A DNA stretch of 37,618 nucleotides from an uncultured Dokdonia sp. (lineage in GTDB: Bacteria > Bacteroidota > Bacteroidia > Flavobacteriales > Flavobacteriaceae): contig NZ_CALEMI010000111.1 of the NCBI RefSeq assembly GCF_937910895.1, positions 1 to 37,618 on the forward strand. The letters are read 5' to 3'. The first letter of the stretch is position 1. Every line of letters starts with the position of its first letter. The position numbers were made by a program, and so were the translations under genes. Below are positions 18,042-25,161 of the stretch, in pieces. The notes under the pieces are model-generated. The model was not told where the DNA came from, made no database searches, and saw only the letters and a program-made list of their open reading frames with translations.

Positions 18042-18508
18042 TGGTTGTCTATAGAGTTGCGAATGTTAAGTATAAAGACTCTACCTTATCAGGTATTGGT
18101 GCTGAAAAGGTTGGTGGTAGGTGGAATTCTGTAGGAACAAGAGCTATTTACTGTTCTGAAAATATTTCATTAGCATTATTAGAATACTACGTTCATTCTG
18201 ATGATATTTCTACTCTGCCAAAAAAAATATTGATAGCAAAAATTCAATTTCCTGATGATTTAATTATTGAAGAACCAGAGGAAATACCAGATACTTGGAA
18301 AGAATATCCATACACTTCAGAAACTACACAGGTATTTACTGAATTCGCTAAAGACAGAAATAAGTTTGCACTCAAGGTTCCTTCTACCATTATAGGACTT
18401 GAATCAAATATTATTTTAAATCCTCTATTTAAGGACTTTGGTAAAGTGGAAGTAGTGGAATTTTTTGAACTCCCAATAGATCAAAGACTTAAAAAGGAAA
18501 TTCGATAA
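18041..18508 (+). CDS. RES-domain toxin (NAD+-degrading family)
   Basis: A 155-residue RES-domain protein. The N-terminal VYRVANVKYKDSTLSGIGAEKVGGRWNSVGTRAIYCSENISLALLEYYVH contains the family's conserved arginine (R4), the RWN motif, a tyrosine (YC) and a glutamate (ALLE), which form the pocket in known RES toxins. Characterised members cleave NAD+ by phosphorolysis or hydrolysis and stop growth. Full length for the family. The pair is the first gene set of the accessory island and may act as a stability module or in abortive defence. Confidence 0.92.
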   Translation: MVVYRVANVKYKDSTLSGIGAEKVGGRWNSVGTRAIYCSENISLALLEYYVHSDDISTLPKKILIAKIQFPDDLIIEEPEEIPDTWKEYPYTSETTQVFTEFAKDRNKFALKVPSTIIGLESNIILNPLFKDFGKVEVVEFFELPIDQRLKKEIR

Positions 18509-18734
18509 TGATTCTAAATATTAGTCTTTAAAATTACTACTACCAATTAATGTAAAATTCATTGTAGTATTTTACATAATGTGCCTGTTGTATAAGTATT
18601 AGCTTATTTATTAACTTATTGTATGCAAGGGTTCAAGATTTGTCAGGAGAAATTTTCAATAGTTTTTAGTTAAGTAATTGCGTTCACTTGACCAATCTTA
18701 TAAGCTGTTAAAGGAGTACACTTATCCGCCATGG
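18509..18734. other. Intergenic stretch after the RES toxin, with a hairpin
   Basis: No gene is seen. The only clear structure is a perfect 9-bp inverted repeat, ATGTAAAAT / ATTTTACAT, at 18550-18558 and 18569-18577 with a 10-nt loop. It lacks a T tract, so it is a weak terminator candidate at best. The stretch leads into the long repeat at 18735. Confidence 0.6.
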
Positions 18735-18963
18735 CTTATAATTTAAAGAAACACCTCAAATTCACTCACAAAAAGGTAAAAAATAAGGTAAGAAAGCGGC
18801 TTTTATCTGGATTTTATAAAATCACTTTTTATAAGCGATTTTGCTTTGATATAAACGTCTTTAAAAGTACACCTCAATACCAGATGGTATAAAAAAAGCT
18901 TCGGGAGAGAGACTTAGAATGAGTCGTTTTTACTAGAATTTTGGATTTGTGCAACGGTTACCA
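18735..18963 (+). repeat. Long dispersed repeat, copy 1 (middle and right parts)
   Basis: From TTATAATTTAAAG to GTGCAACGGTTACCA this matches the middle and right parts of copy 2 (21049-21275), with the same order of blocks: CTCAAATTC, AAAAAGGTAAAAA, the perfect palindrome GATTTTATAAAATC, AAAAGTACACCTC, GATGGTATAAAAAA, GAATGAGTCGTTTTTA and TTGTGCAACGGTTACCA. It ends 3 bp before the convergent stop codon of the reverse transcriptase. The left part of the unit is missing. No ORF runs through it. Confidence 0.9.
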
Positions 18964-18966
18964 CTT

Positions 18967-20643
18967 TTAGGCAAAGTATTTTCTCACGTTAGATGAAATG
19001 TTTTTCAGATTTTGTCTCACATATTTATAATTTTTCCTTTCAAGAAATTTAAGAGTATCATAATTTAATTTAATTCTTGCTTGTTCGTTGCTATAATTGA
19101 AATTTTTCCCTCTATTTATTTTATCTTTTCGTTCTTTCTCGATTCGTAAATGCTCTTTAATTATTTTCTCTGTATCAACATCGATTACGCTACACCTGTG
19201 AGAATCATCATTTCTAATTTCCCTTAACATAGTAATATGTTTGTCGTAAGATATCTTTTTATCAAAGAAAAATTCCTTTTCATAAATAAAGACAAGAACA
19301 TTAATATTTAAATCACTGATTTTTTTAAAACTCTGTTTAGCTTTTTCTATAGATTTATATCTTCTCTTAAAATTGGGATTATTCTTAATAAGTTCATTTA
19401 ATAAATCATCGAAAACTTCAAATTTTTTATAGTAATAGAAATTTAGTAGATTTTCTATTTGATGAAACGCAGTAGTACAAAAAGAAATAAATTTATCATC
19501 GTCTGACAGCTCTTGATTCAAAAATGTTTTTTCCATCTTCAAGTTATCATCAATCAATTTATTCTTAACATTTTCGATGTCTACAAAGCCATACTCAATT
19601 AAATTATTAAGATTATTATATTTTTCTAACAGTCTTTTTACTAATTGGTTATCTTCTCCTTTAATTAATTTTAAGAATGATAAATGACCTAATAGGACTT
19701 CTCTAAAATCGAAACCTCTTTTATTTAAGGGCTGATGAATTCTAAAACGTAATATTGCAAAATTCAAACCTCCTTTCTCCCAATTATTGAGCATAGCACG
19801 TACTTTTTGTAAATATTCTCTTTTGACATTTAATTTGGAATTTACAACGAGACCAGTAACTTCCTGTCTCTGCATAAATGATTTAACTCTTGTCTTTTTC
19901 TTGTTCAGTTCAAAGTTTTCTGAATTTATTAATTCCTCAATTTCTCCAATAAATGTTGGTTTAAAAATGTTCCAATTTGAAGAAAAACTTAAGTCATCAG
20001 CATATCTTGTATATTTTATCTTGTTGTCAATGCAAAATTTAGAAACTTTCCTGTCTAATCTTTGAGTTACTACATTTGATAATATTGGACTTGTAGGTGC
20101 TCCTTGAGGAAGAGAGTTTCTATGACTGCAAAGGTTTGCTATTAGAAATCCAATTGTTTCTCTATCATCTCTGAGATTGAAAGGGGACAATTCGAGAACA
20201 ACTTTTATCCTCCTAAAATTTATAGATGGAAAAAAGTCTTTTATATCAATATTTAATAAGTAATTTTTATTTACGTGAGGTACCGCGTTTCTTTTAATAT
20301 CCTTTCCAAATAAAAACCCATTTGTTGAATAGTGCGAATGTTTCTCGAATATAATTTGTAATAGAAGATTGATTAAAGTTTGAGCTCTTTTAATTGCTTT
20401 GTCTGGAGATTTTATTGTCCTTGTCTTTCCATTTTTTTTAGGAATTTCAAATTCAATGTATCTATTATCCTTAGTCTTAGATAAATAATATAAATACTGA
20501 ATATTTAGCGGCTTTTGCCTTTCTTTAAAAACTCTAAATTCAATATAGTTTAGCAGAGATACGAAATCTGTCAAATTTTTCATTTGGTAGAATCGTTTTT
20601 TCGTATTCTCAATAAATAATTTATCTAAAAAGACACCAGACAT
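18967..20643 (-). CDS. Retron-like reverse transcriptase with C-terminal extension
   Basis: A 558-residue reverse transcriptase. Motif A NIDIKDFF (D133), LPQGAPTSPILSN (178-190) and catalytic YADD (214-217) are intact. VTGLVVN (262-268) is the VTG-containing motif characteristic of retron RTs. The usual retron RT is about 300-350 residues. Here a further 180 residues follow (about 380-558), charged and helical, with HQIENLLNFYYYKKF and LREIRNDDSH; R477-N-D-D-S-H482 is an R-x4-H arrangement like that of HEPN ribonucleases. Retron RTs make a DNA-RNA hybrid that gates an effector; the fused tail may be that effector, which is inference. A DRT-type or other defence RT is an alternative. The ncRNA was not found. 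AT-rich against the neighbours; the long repeats flank it. ATG 20583 is a second possible start. Confidence 0.85.
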   Translation of the reverse strand: MSGVFLDKLFIENTKKRFYQMKNLTDFVSLLNYIEFRVFKERQKPLNIQYLYYLSKTKDNRYIEFEIPKKNGKTRTIKSPDKAIKRAQTLINLLLQIIFEKHSHYSTNGFLFGKDIKRNAVPHVNKNYLLNIDIKDFFPSINFRRIKVVLELSPFNLRDDRETIGFLIANLCSHRNSLPQGAPTSPILSNVVTQRLDRKVSKFCIDNKIKYTRYADDLSFSSNWNIFKPTFIGEIEELINSENFELNKKKTRVKSFMQRQEVTGLVVNSKLNVKREYLQKVRAMLNNWEKGGLNFAILRFRIHQPLNKRGFDFREVLLGHLSFLKLIKGEDNQLVKRLLEKYNNLNNLIEYGFVDIENVKNKLIDDNLKMEKTFLNQELSDDDKFISFCTTAFHQIENLLNFYYYKKFEVFDDLLNELIKNNPNFKRRYKSIEKAKQSFKKISDLNINVLVFIYEKEFFFDKKISYDKHITMLREIRNDDSHRCSVIDVDTEKIIKEHLRIEKERKDKINRGKNFNYSNEQARIKLNYDTLKFLERKNYKYVRQNLKNISSNVRKYFA

Positions 20644-20888
20644 ATTCTCTTGTGTATGAACTTTGAAAAGTTACATTTCATAAAAATTTAAGTTTCAAAA
20701 ACAAATAGGCGAGGGCGATTTATAGTGTATATATAAGATATATTATTATAAAGATATAAATGTTTAAAAGATAAAAGTTAATAATAGCTTTCATCTAATT
20801 CCTCACTTTTGAATTTACATTTCGATATCGCAATGCATAATCAATATTTCTCTGGTGTCTTTATTTTTGTTTTTTTAATATTTTGCCT
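20644..20888 (-). other. Region upstream of the reverse transcriptase, expected place of a retron ncRNA
   Basis: Retron msr-msd RNAs normally lie just before the RT. This AT-rich, ORF-free stretch has only weak structure: an imperfect AT hairpin (about 20719-20760, outer arms TTTATA / TATAAA) and a direct repeat GAAATGTAA (minus strand) at both ends of the stretch. No convincing a1/a2 inverted repeat was found by eye. On the minus strand GTTAGGC lies at 20891-20885, at the border of repeat copy 2. Confidence 0.35.
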
Positions 20889-21275
20889 AACTACTTTATA
20901 TCAACACCCAAAATACTACAAAAAACATAACCTTCACGTTTTTAGCCATTTTAATTAAATAATCGAAGCGTTTATAACCGTTAAAAACGATTAGTCATAG
21001 TTGTGAGACCTTAGGAAATCGTAATCGTAGCGCATTGTCATCCTGAGTTTATAACTTGAAAAAGTATCTCAAATTCGCTCATAAAAAGGTAAAAAGTGGG
21101 GTAGGAAAGAGGCTTTTATCTGGATTTTATAAAATCACTTCGTATAAGGGTTTTTGCTTTGATCTAAACGTTTTCAAAAGTACACCTCCATACGAGATGG
21201 TATAAAAAAGTCTCGAGTGAGAGGCTCAGAATGAGTCGTTTTTATCAAAATTATGGACTTGTGCAACGGTTACCA
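20889..21275 (+). repeat. Long dispersed repeat, copy 2 (complete, about 387 bp)
   Basis: The only full copy: left part AACTACTTTATATCAACACC...TCATCCTGAG (shared with copy 3), middle part (shared with copies 1 and 3) and right part ending GTGCAACGGTTACCA (shared with copy 1). It fills the whole space between the RT gene's upstream region and the stop of the DUF2971-like gene. All copies have the same orientation, opposite to the two genes they separate. No coding frame spans it. Confidence 0.92.
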
Positions 21276-21295
21276 TTGTTGTGCGTAGGCTTTAT

Positions 21296-21967
21296 TCAAA
21301 AGTATATTTTTTCGCATAATTGAATTGCTTCCGGACAGTTGACAATTATTGATTCTTTTATATTCGGTTTTGAAAACCAAATTAGTCGATATTCCCTTTG
21401 GTGCTTATACTTCTCAAGTTTTAAAAATAATTCCATTCCTAATGTTATTTGATTGAATAACTCTCTCGAATTTGGGTCATTTTTAAAATCTAAATTCTGA
21501 AATATTTTATTCTCAATCTCATTGTCCAAAAAATGAACTCTTGATTTTGCGTAAGTACAATGTCCCTCAAGTCCACTATTTACAAATGGTATTTTTTTAG
21601 ATAATTCCAACCCAAAAAGTGTTGGATTGTTAATTTTGATAGCACATTTTCCGTTAAAGTCAGATTTGACTTCGTCAGTCAATTCCGTTGTTGTTGACAT
21701 AACGTATGCGTTAAGTCCAGATTCATAAATTACTGCACTAACATTTCCTTTTTCATCAGTTCCACCAACAATTCCGTTTCCCTCATCTTTATCTCCTTGC
21801 ATTTCATCTTCATAGTTTTTGAACTTGTCAAAACAACTTAACATTATTTCTCCAGTTTCAAAGAAGTTTTCCATCCATTTTACATCGTCAAAAATTCTAT
21901 AAATAGGTTCTCTTTTTACATTCCAGTCAACTGGATTCGATAATGAATGAGGTGAATAATATATCAT
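21296..21967 (-). CDS. DUF2971-like protein of unknown function
   Basis: A 223-residue cytosolic protein. The opening YRIFDDVKWMENFFETGEIMLSCFDKFKNYEDEMQGDKDEGNG and the late HQREYRLIW follow the plan of DUF2971 proteins (short start strand, an S/F-x-D-x-F-x-D segment, then a distal E-x-R-L-x-W strand). The family is of unknown function and is frequent in mobile and defence islands. The ATG at 21967 follows a CCGACAGAAATAA leader. The gene is AT-rich, minus strand, and bracketed by repeat copies 2 and 3 like the RT. The family assignment is by pattern only. Confidence 0.5.
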   Translation of the reverse strand: MIYYSPHSLSNPVDWNVKREPIYRIFDDVKWMENFFETGEIMLSCFDKFKNYEDEMQGDKDEGNGIVGGTDEKGNVSAVIYESGLNAYVMSTTTELTDEVKSDFNGKCAIKINNPTLFGLELSKKIPFVNSGLEGHCTYAKSRVHFLDNEIENKIFQNLDFKNDPNSRELFNQITLGMELFLKLEKYKHQREYRLIWFSKPNIKESIIVNCPEAIQLCEKIYF

Positions 21968-21998
21968 TTATTTCTGTCGGTTTTTTCAGCTTACGTAC

Positions 21999-22277
21999 AA
22001 CTACTTTATATCAACACCCAAAATACTACAAAAAACATAACCTTCACATTTTTAGCCATTTTAATTAAATAATCAAAGCGTTTATAACCGTTAAAAACGA
22101 TTAGTAATGATGTGAGACGTTAGGAAATAGTCATCGTAGCACATTGTAATCCTGAGCTTGTAATCTAAAGAAGTATCTCAAATTCACTTGTGAAAAGGTA
22201 AAAAGTGGGTTAGTAATGAGGTTTTTGTCTGGATTTTATAAAAATCACTTTTTATAAGCGTTTTTGCTTTGATATAA
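21999..22277 (+). repeat. Long dispersed repeat, copy 3 (left and middle parts, truncated)
   Basis: Begins AACTACTTTATATCAACACC and follows copy 2 closely through the left and middle parts, with GGATTTTATAAAAATCAC and GCTTTGATATAA at 22277, where similarity stops abruptly. The right part is absent; the small cysteine-rich ORF lies just beyond. Confidence 0.9.
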
Positions 22278-22355
22278 CCCGAGTGTAAAATAATGTTTTT
22301 GATGACCTTTAGGAATACTAACGATGAGTATATATAAACCATTAATTATTTTATT

Positions 22356-22508
22356 ATGATACTAGATCAAAAAATTAAACTAAAAAGGGAACGTATTAAA
22401 ACTGAATTTAATTATTCAGGACATACAGAACAATGTGGTGAATTTATAGGTCACCCTAGTGAACCATGCAAAAGATGTGGTTTTTCTTATCATAGCCACA
22501 CGGGATGA
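22356..22508 (+). CDS. Small cysteine-rich protein, 50 residues
   Basis: A 50-codon ORF starting at ATG 22356. It has a basic N-terminus (MILDQKIKLKRERIKTEF) followed by a compact Cys/His set: C27, C38, C41 with H23, H33, H46 and H48, in the order QCGEFIGHPSEPCKRCGFSYHSH. This could be a small zinc ribbon. It is out of reach of ordinary gene callers but has a coherent composition and ends at TGA 22506. No family recognised; it may be an antitoxin-like or regulatory partner, or a chance ORF. Confidence 0.4.
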   Translation: MILDQKIKLKRERIKTEFNYSGHTEQCGEFIGHPSEPCKRCGFSYHSHTG

Positions 22509-22850
22509 TTTTTTCGTGTTTTTAACAACATGAGGTAAGACCCTCTCATTTTTTGGTTTTACCTCATTACTAGTATTCACAAAATAATGCAAACAAGGTG
22601 TAGGAAACCAACTTGAAATTGTTTCCATTCGATTAAATATTAATAATTCTATTTTTTAAAATCTTCGTAAAGGGACGTGATTTACATAAGTTAAAGAGTA
22701 AGGTTGTATACAAACTAGGTAAGTGACTACGTGCTTTTGTTTTCACTAAAGTGTAGTAAAAAGAAGTGAAATGCTCTTTTTTAAACTTCCCTCCTAGAAA
22801 AGAGGGACTGAGGGAGGTGTTGTCTTAGGCAGTTCCCAAAGTACATTTCT

Positions 22851-22892
22851 AAAAATAGAGTAGTACTCTAAAATAGAACAATACTCTATTTT
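22851..22892. repeat. TAGAGTA/TACTCTA inverted-repeat element, copy 1
   Basis: A 42-bp element AAAAATAGAGTAGTACTCTA... with nested inverted repeats (outer arms AAATAGAGTA and TACTCTATTT). A copy with very few changes lies at 33531-33572. The symmetric arms could act as a bidirectional hairpin. Confidence 0.8.
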
Positions 22893-23043
22893 CGTGAGCA
22901 CTATTGATTTTACACCTCCCTAGCCCTTACTTCGATGGGATCAGTACATATCTTTTCAAACTCTTTGATAGTGTTATGCTTAAAAGAATTGTAAAAATTT
23001 TGTCGGACAATAGAGATTAACAATTTGAAACCATTTAGTTTTT

Positions 23044-23090
23044 CCTAAACACCTAAACACCTAAACACCTAAACACCTAAACACCTAAAC
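23044..23090. repeat. Tandem repeat of the 8-mer CCTAAACA, nearly six copies
   Basis: Five exact copies of CCTAAACA and a sixth of seven bases. It lies 69 bp before the VOC gene start. The 8-bp period is the same as that of the CATTAACC array at hemW, but the unit differs. Confidence 0.9.
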
Positions 23091-23158
23091 TTTTAAACTC
23101 AGATCAACTCTTCCGACAATTCATTACTTTTAAGCAACAATCTTAAAAACCAACAACT

Positions 23159-23530
23159 ATGAAACTAGGAGCATTTTCAGCAAGTTTGAGTGTCAAAGAC
23201 ATTCACGTATCCAAAGCATTTTATGAAAACTTAGGCTTTGAGGTATTCGCAGGCGATATGGAGCGTAACTATCTCATCATGAAAAACGGCAACGCCCTCA
23301 TCGGACTCTTCCAAGGAATGTTTGATGAAAATATTTTGACATTCAATCCAGGATGGGATGAAAATGCAAACCCATTAGACGATTTTGATGATGTGAGAAC
23401 TATCCAAAAACACCTCAAAGAAAAAGGTATTCTCTTAGAACGAGAAGCCGATGAAACCACAACAGGTCCTGCAAGCGTAGTACTCCTAGACCCCGATGGA
23501 AACGCCATCCTTATCGATCAGCATGTGTAG
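23159..23530 (+). CDS. VOC family (glyoxalase-like) protein
   Basis: A 123-residue protein of the vicinal oxygen chelate fold with paired beta-alpha-beta-beta-beta modules: FSASLSVKDIHVSKAFYENLGFEVFAGD (about 5-32) and the second module ending VVLLDPDGNAILIDQH (107-122). The usual metal ligands are partly visible (Q and D/E near the module ends), so activity is uncertain. Substrate unknown. A remnant of a second copy of this gene's 3' end lies 260 bp downstream. Confidence 0.88.
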   Translation: MKLGAFSASLSVKDIHVSKAFYENLGFEVFAGDMERNYLIMKNGNALIGLFQGMFDENILTFNPGWDENANPLDDFDDVRTIQKHLKEKGILLEREADETTTGPASVVLLDPDGNAILIDQHV

Positions 23531-23740
23531 TTCTTCATGACGAAATAACTGTGTTTTAATGGCATTCGAAAGATTGTCGTAAAATTTGAAGGGAAGATTC
23601 CGTAGAATTTCGCACTGTTTGAGCGCAGCGAGTTTGTGAAATTTAGGAATCAAGCAATAAATTTAGACAAGATTTCGCCAGCCTAGCCTTTTTTGTTTCT
23701 TTTTTTGGCAATGAAAAAAAGAAAAGAGAGGAATTTTTGA
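23477..23740 (+). repeat. Duplicated block, copy 1 (VOC 3' end plus downstream non-coding DNA)
   Basis: The last 54 bases of the VOC gene and about 200 bp after it match 23789-24045. The non-coding part includes CGTAGAATTTCGCACTGTTTG, AGCGCAGCGAGTTTGTGAAAT and a closing inverted repeat TTTCTTTTTTT-GGCAAT-GAAAAAAAGAAA. Similar GCGCAGCGAG blocks recur in flavobacterial genomes as far as I recall, so this may be a dispersed element. Confidence 0.85.
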
Positions 23741-23788
23741 GCAAACTAATATGCCTTAGTTTAATTGTTATCATAGTTTAAAATCAAT

Positions 23789-23842
23789 CTAGTACTTTTA
23801 GATCCTGACGGCAATGCGATCCTCATTGATCAGCATGTGTAG
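23789..23842 (+). pseudogene. Remnant of a second VOC gene (last 17 codons)
   Basis: In frame to TAG 23840-23842 the bases read LVLLDPDGNAILIDQHV, the same as the C-terminus of the upstream VOC protein except one residue. The codons differ mostly at third positions, so it comes from a diverged paralogue, not a recent copy. The rest of the gene is missing; the DNA before it is unrelated. Confidence 0.85.
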
Positions 23843-24045
23843 TTCTTCATGACGAAATAACTGTGTTTTAATGGCATTCGAAAGATTGTCGTAAAATTTG
23901 CAGTGAAGATTCCGTAGAATTTCGCACTGTTTGAGCGCAGCGAGTTTGTGAAATTCAGGAATTAAGCAATACATTTAGACAAGATTTCGCTAGCCTAGAC
24001 TTTTTTGTTTCTTTTTTTGGCAATGAAAAAAAGAAAAAGAAGATA
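23843..24045 (+). repeat. Duplicated block, copy 2 (non-coding part)
   Basis: Begins right after the remnant stop codon and matches 23531-23740 with about seven single-base differences over some 195 bp, ending in the TTTCTTTTTTT...AAAAAAAGAAA inverted repeat. Together with copy 1 it fills the 550-bp space between the VOC and YdjM-like genes, in which no other gene is seen. Confidence 0.85.
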
Positions 24046-24080
24046 TTTGGATTGATAATATATAATCAAACATTAACCCC

Positions 24081-25082
24081 TTGGATAGTTTAACACAAAT
24101 CGTATTAGGAGCTGCAGTAGGCGAAGCCGTATTAGGTAAAAAAGTAGGAAACAGAGCGATGCTTTGGGGAGCGGTTGCAGGAACGATTCCTGATTTAGAT
24201 GTCGTTGCACGTTTTCTGACAGATACGATTACCGCCACAGAAATGCACAGAGGATTCAGTCACTCTATCGTCTTTTCGGTGTTGATGGCACCACTTTTGG
24301 GTTGGCTCGTTCATCAGATAAAGAAACGACCGGATGTCGGTTGGCAAGGATGGAGCAAACTCTTTTTCTGGGGACTTTTTACCCACCCGCTACTCGATAC
24401 ATTTACCACTTGGGGCACCCAATTATTCTGGCCTTTTGATATCCGGCTCGCCTTCAATAATATCTTTGTGATTGACCCATTATATACCGTTCCCTTTTTA
24501 GTGTGTTTGATAATCGCGGCTTTTAAAAAAAGGGGTACGCTTTCGCGAAAGCGTATAAATAATCTTGGTATCTATCTAAGTACAGGATATCTAGTCATTA
24601 CCCTATTTTTAAAGTGGGGCGCACATACTAAAATCACAGAGGCACTAAAAGAACAAAACATAGCCTATTCAAAAGTATCCACCCGTCCAGCACCACTGAA
24701 TACCATTTTGTGGAATGCTAATGTAGATGCAGGCGAGAACTATCTGATTGGTGATTACTCCTTTTTTGACTCACAACCTGTCACATTTACTGCCTATCCC
24801 AAAAAACGAGTAACTTCACAAGAACTCGCCGCGACCGATGCCGTACAACGACTCATTGACATCTCCCAAGGCTGGTATATTCTAGAACAAGAAAATGGAC
24901 AATGGATTTATAATGACTTGCGTTTTGGCTTAATTTCGATTGACCCCGAAAACCCTCAGTTTGTTTTTAGATACATTCTTGAAAAAGAAAACGGAACCGT
25001 TACCGCCACGGAAGACCGTCCTAAAATGGAAAATACAAATGCTGTTTTTGGAACCTTGTGGGAACGGATCAAGGGGAATTAG
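24081..25082 (+). CDS. YdjM-type membrane-bound metal-dependent hydrolase
   Basis: A 333-residue protein of the YdjM/LexA-binding inner-membrane hydrolase family. The TTG start gives the family opening MDSLTQIVLGAAVGEAVLGKKVGNRA, followed by GTIPDLDVV, the metal motif HRGFSHS (about 53-59), and HPLLDTFTTWGTQLFWPFD. Helices lie at about 28-45, 60-80, 95-110, 128-145 and 160-180; a beta-rich C-terminal domain follows. No substrate is known. The TTG sits in CCTTGGAT, one 8-bp unit after CATTAACC. The palindrome copy at 24539-24552 is read as LSRKR. Confidence 0.88.
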   Translation: MDSLTQIVLGAAVGEAVLGKKVGNRAMLWGAVAGTIPDLDVVARFLTDTITATEMHRGFSHSIVFSVLMAPLLGWLVHQIKKRPDVGWQGWSKLFFWGLFTHPLLDTFTTWGTQLFWPFDIRLAFNNIFVIDPLYTVPFLVCLIIAAFKKRGTLSRKRINNLGIYLSTGYLVITLFLKWGAHTKITEALKEQNIAYSKVSTRPAPLNTILWNANVDAGENYLIGDYSFFDSQPVTFTAYPKKRVTSQELAATDAVQRLIDISQGWYILEQENGQWIYNDLRFGLISIDPENPQFVFRYILEKENGTVTATEDRPKMENTNAVFGTLWERIKGN

Positions 25083-25161
25083 TATAAAAGAGAAGGCCAT
25101 CCTTTCGAACAGCCCCTCCCAATCAAAAAAAAATCTTGATTCTATCAACATACAATTGACA

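Larger units (their letters stand above)
22509..23158. other. 650-bp gene-free stretch with several hairpins
   Basis: No gene is seen. Contents: a 13-bp hairpin ATGAGGTAAGACC / GGTTTTACCTCAT (22530-22542, 22555-22567, one G-T pair, 12-nt loop); an inverted GGGAGGTGT / ACACCTCCC pair (about 22811-22819 and 22912-22920) enclosing the TAGAGTA element at 22851-22892; and the CCTAAACA tandem repeat at 23044-23090. It separates the accessory island from the VOC gene. Confidence 0.7.

Noticed and set aside
18550-18577. Terminator after the RES toxin
   Set aside because: A perfect hairpin but AT-rich and without a T tract; recorded only as a hairpin within the intergenic stretch.
19787-20065. 92-codon plus-strand ORF inside the RT gene
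   Set aside because: Antisense shadow across the catalytic YADD region of a well conserved gene.
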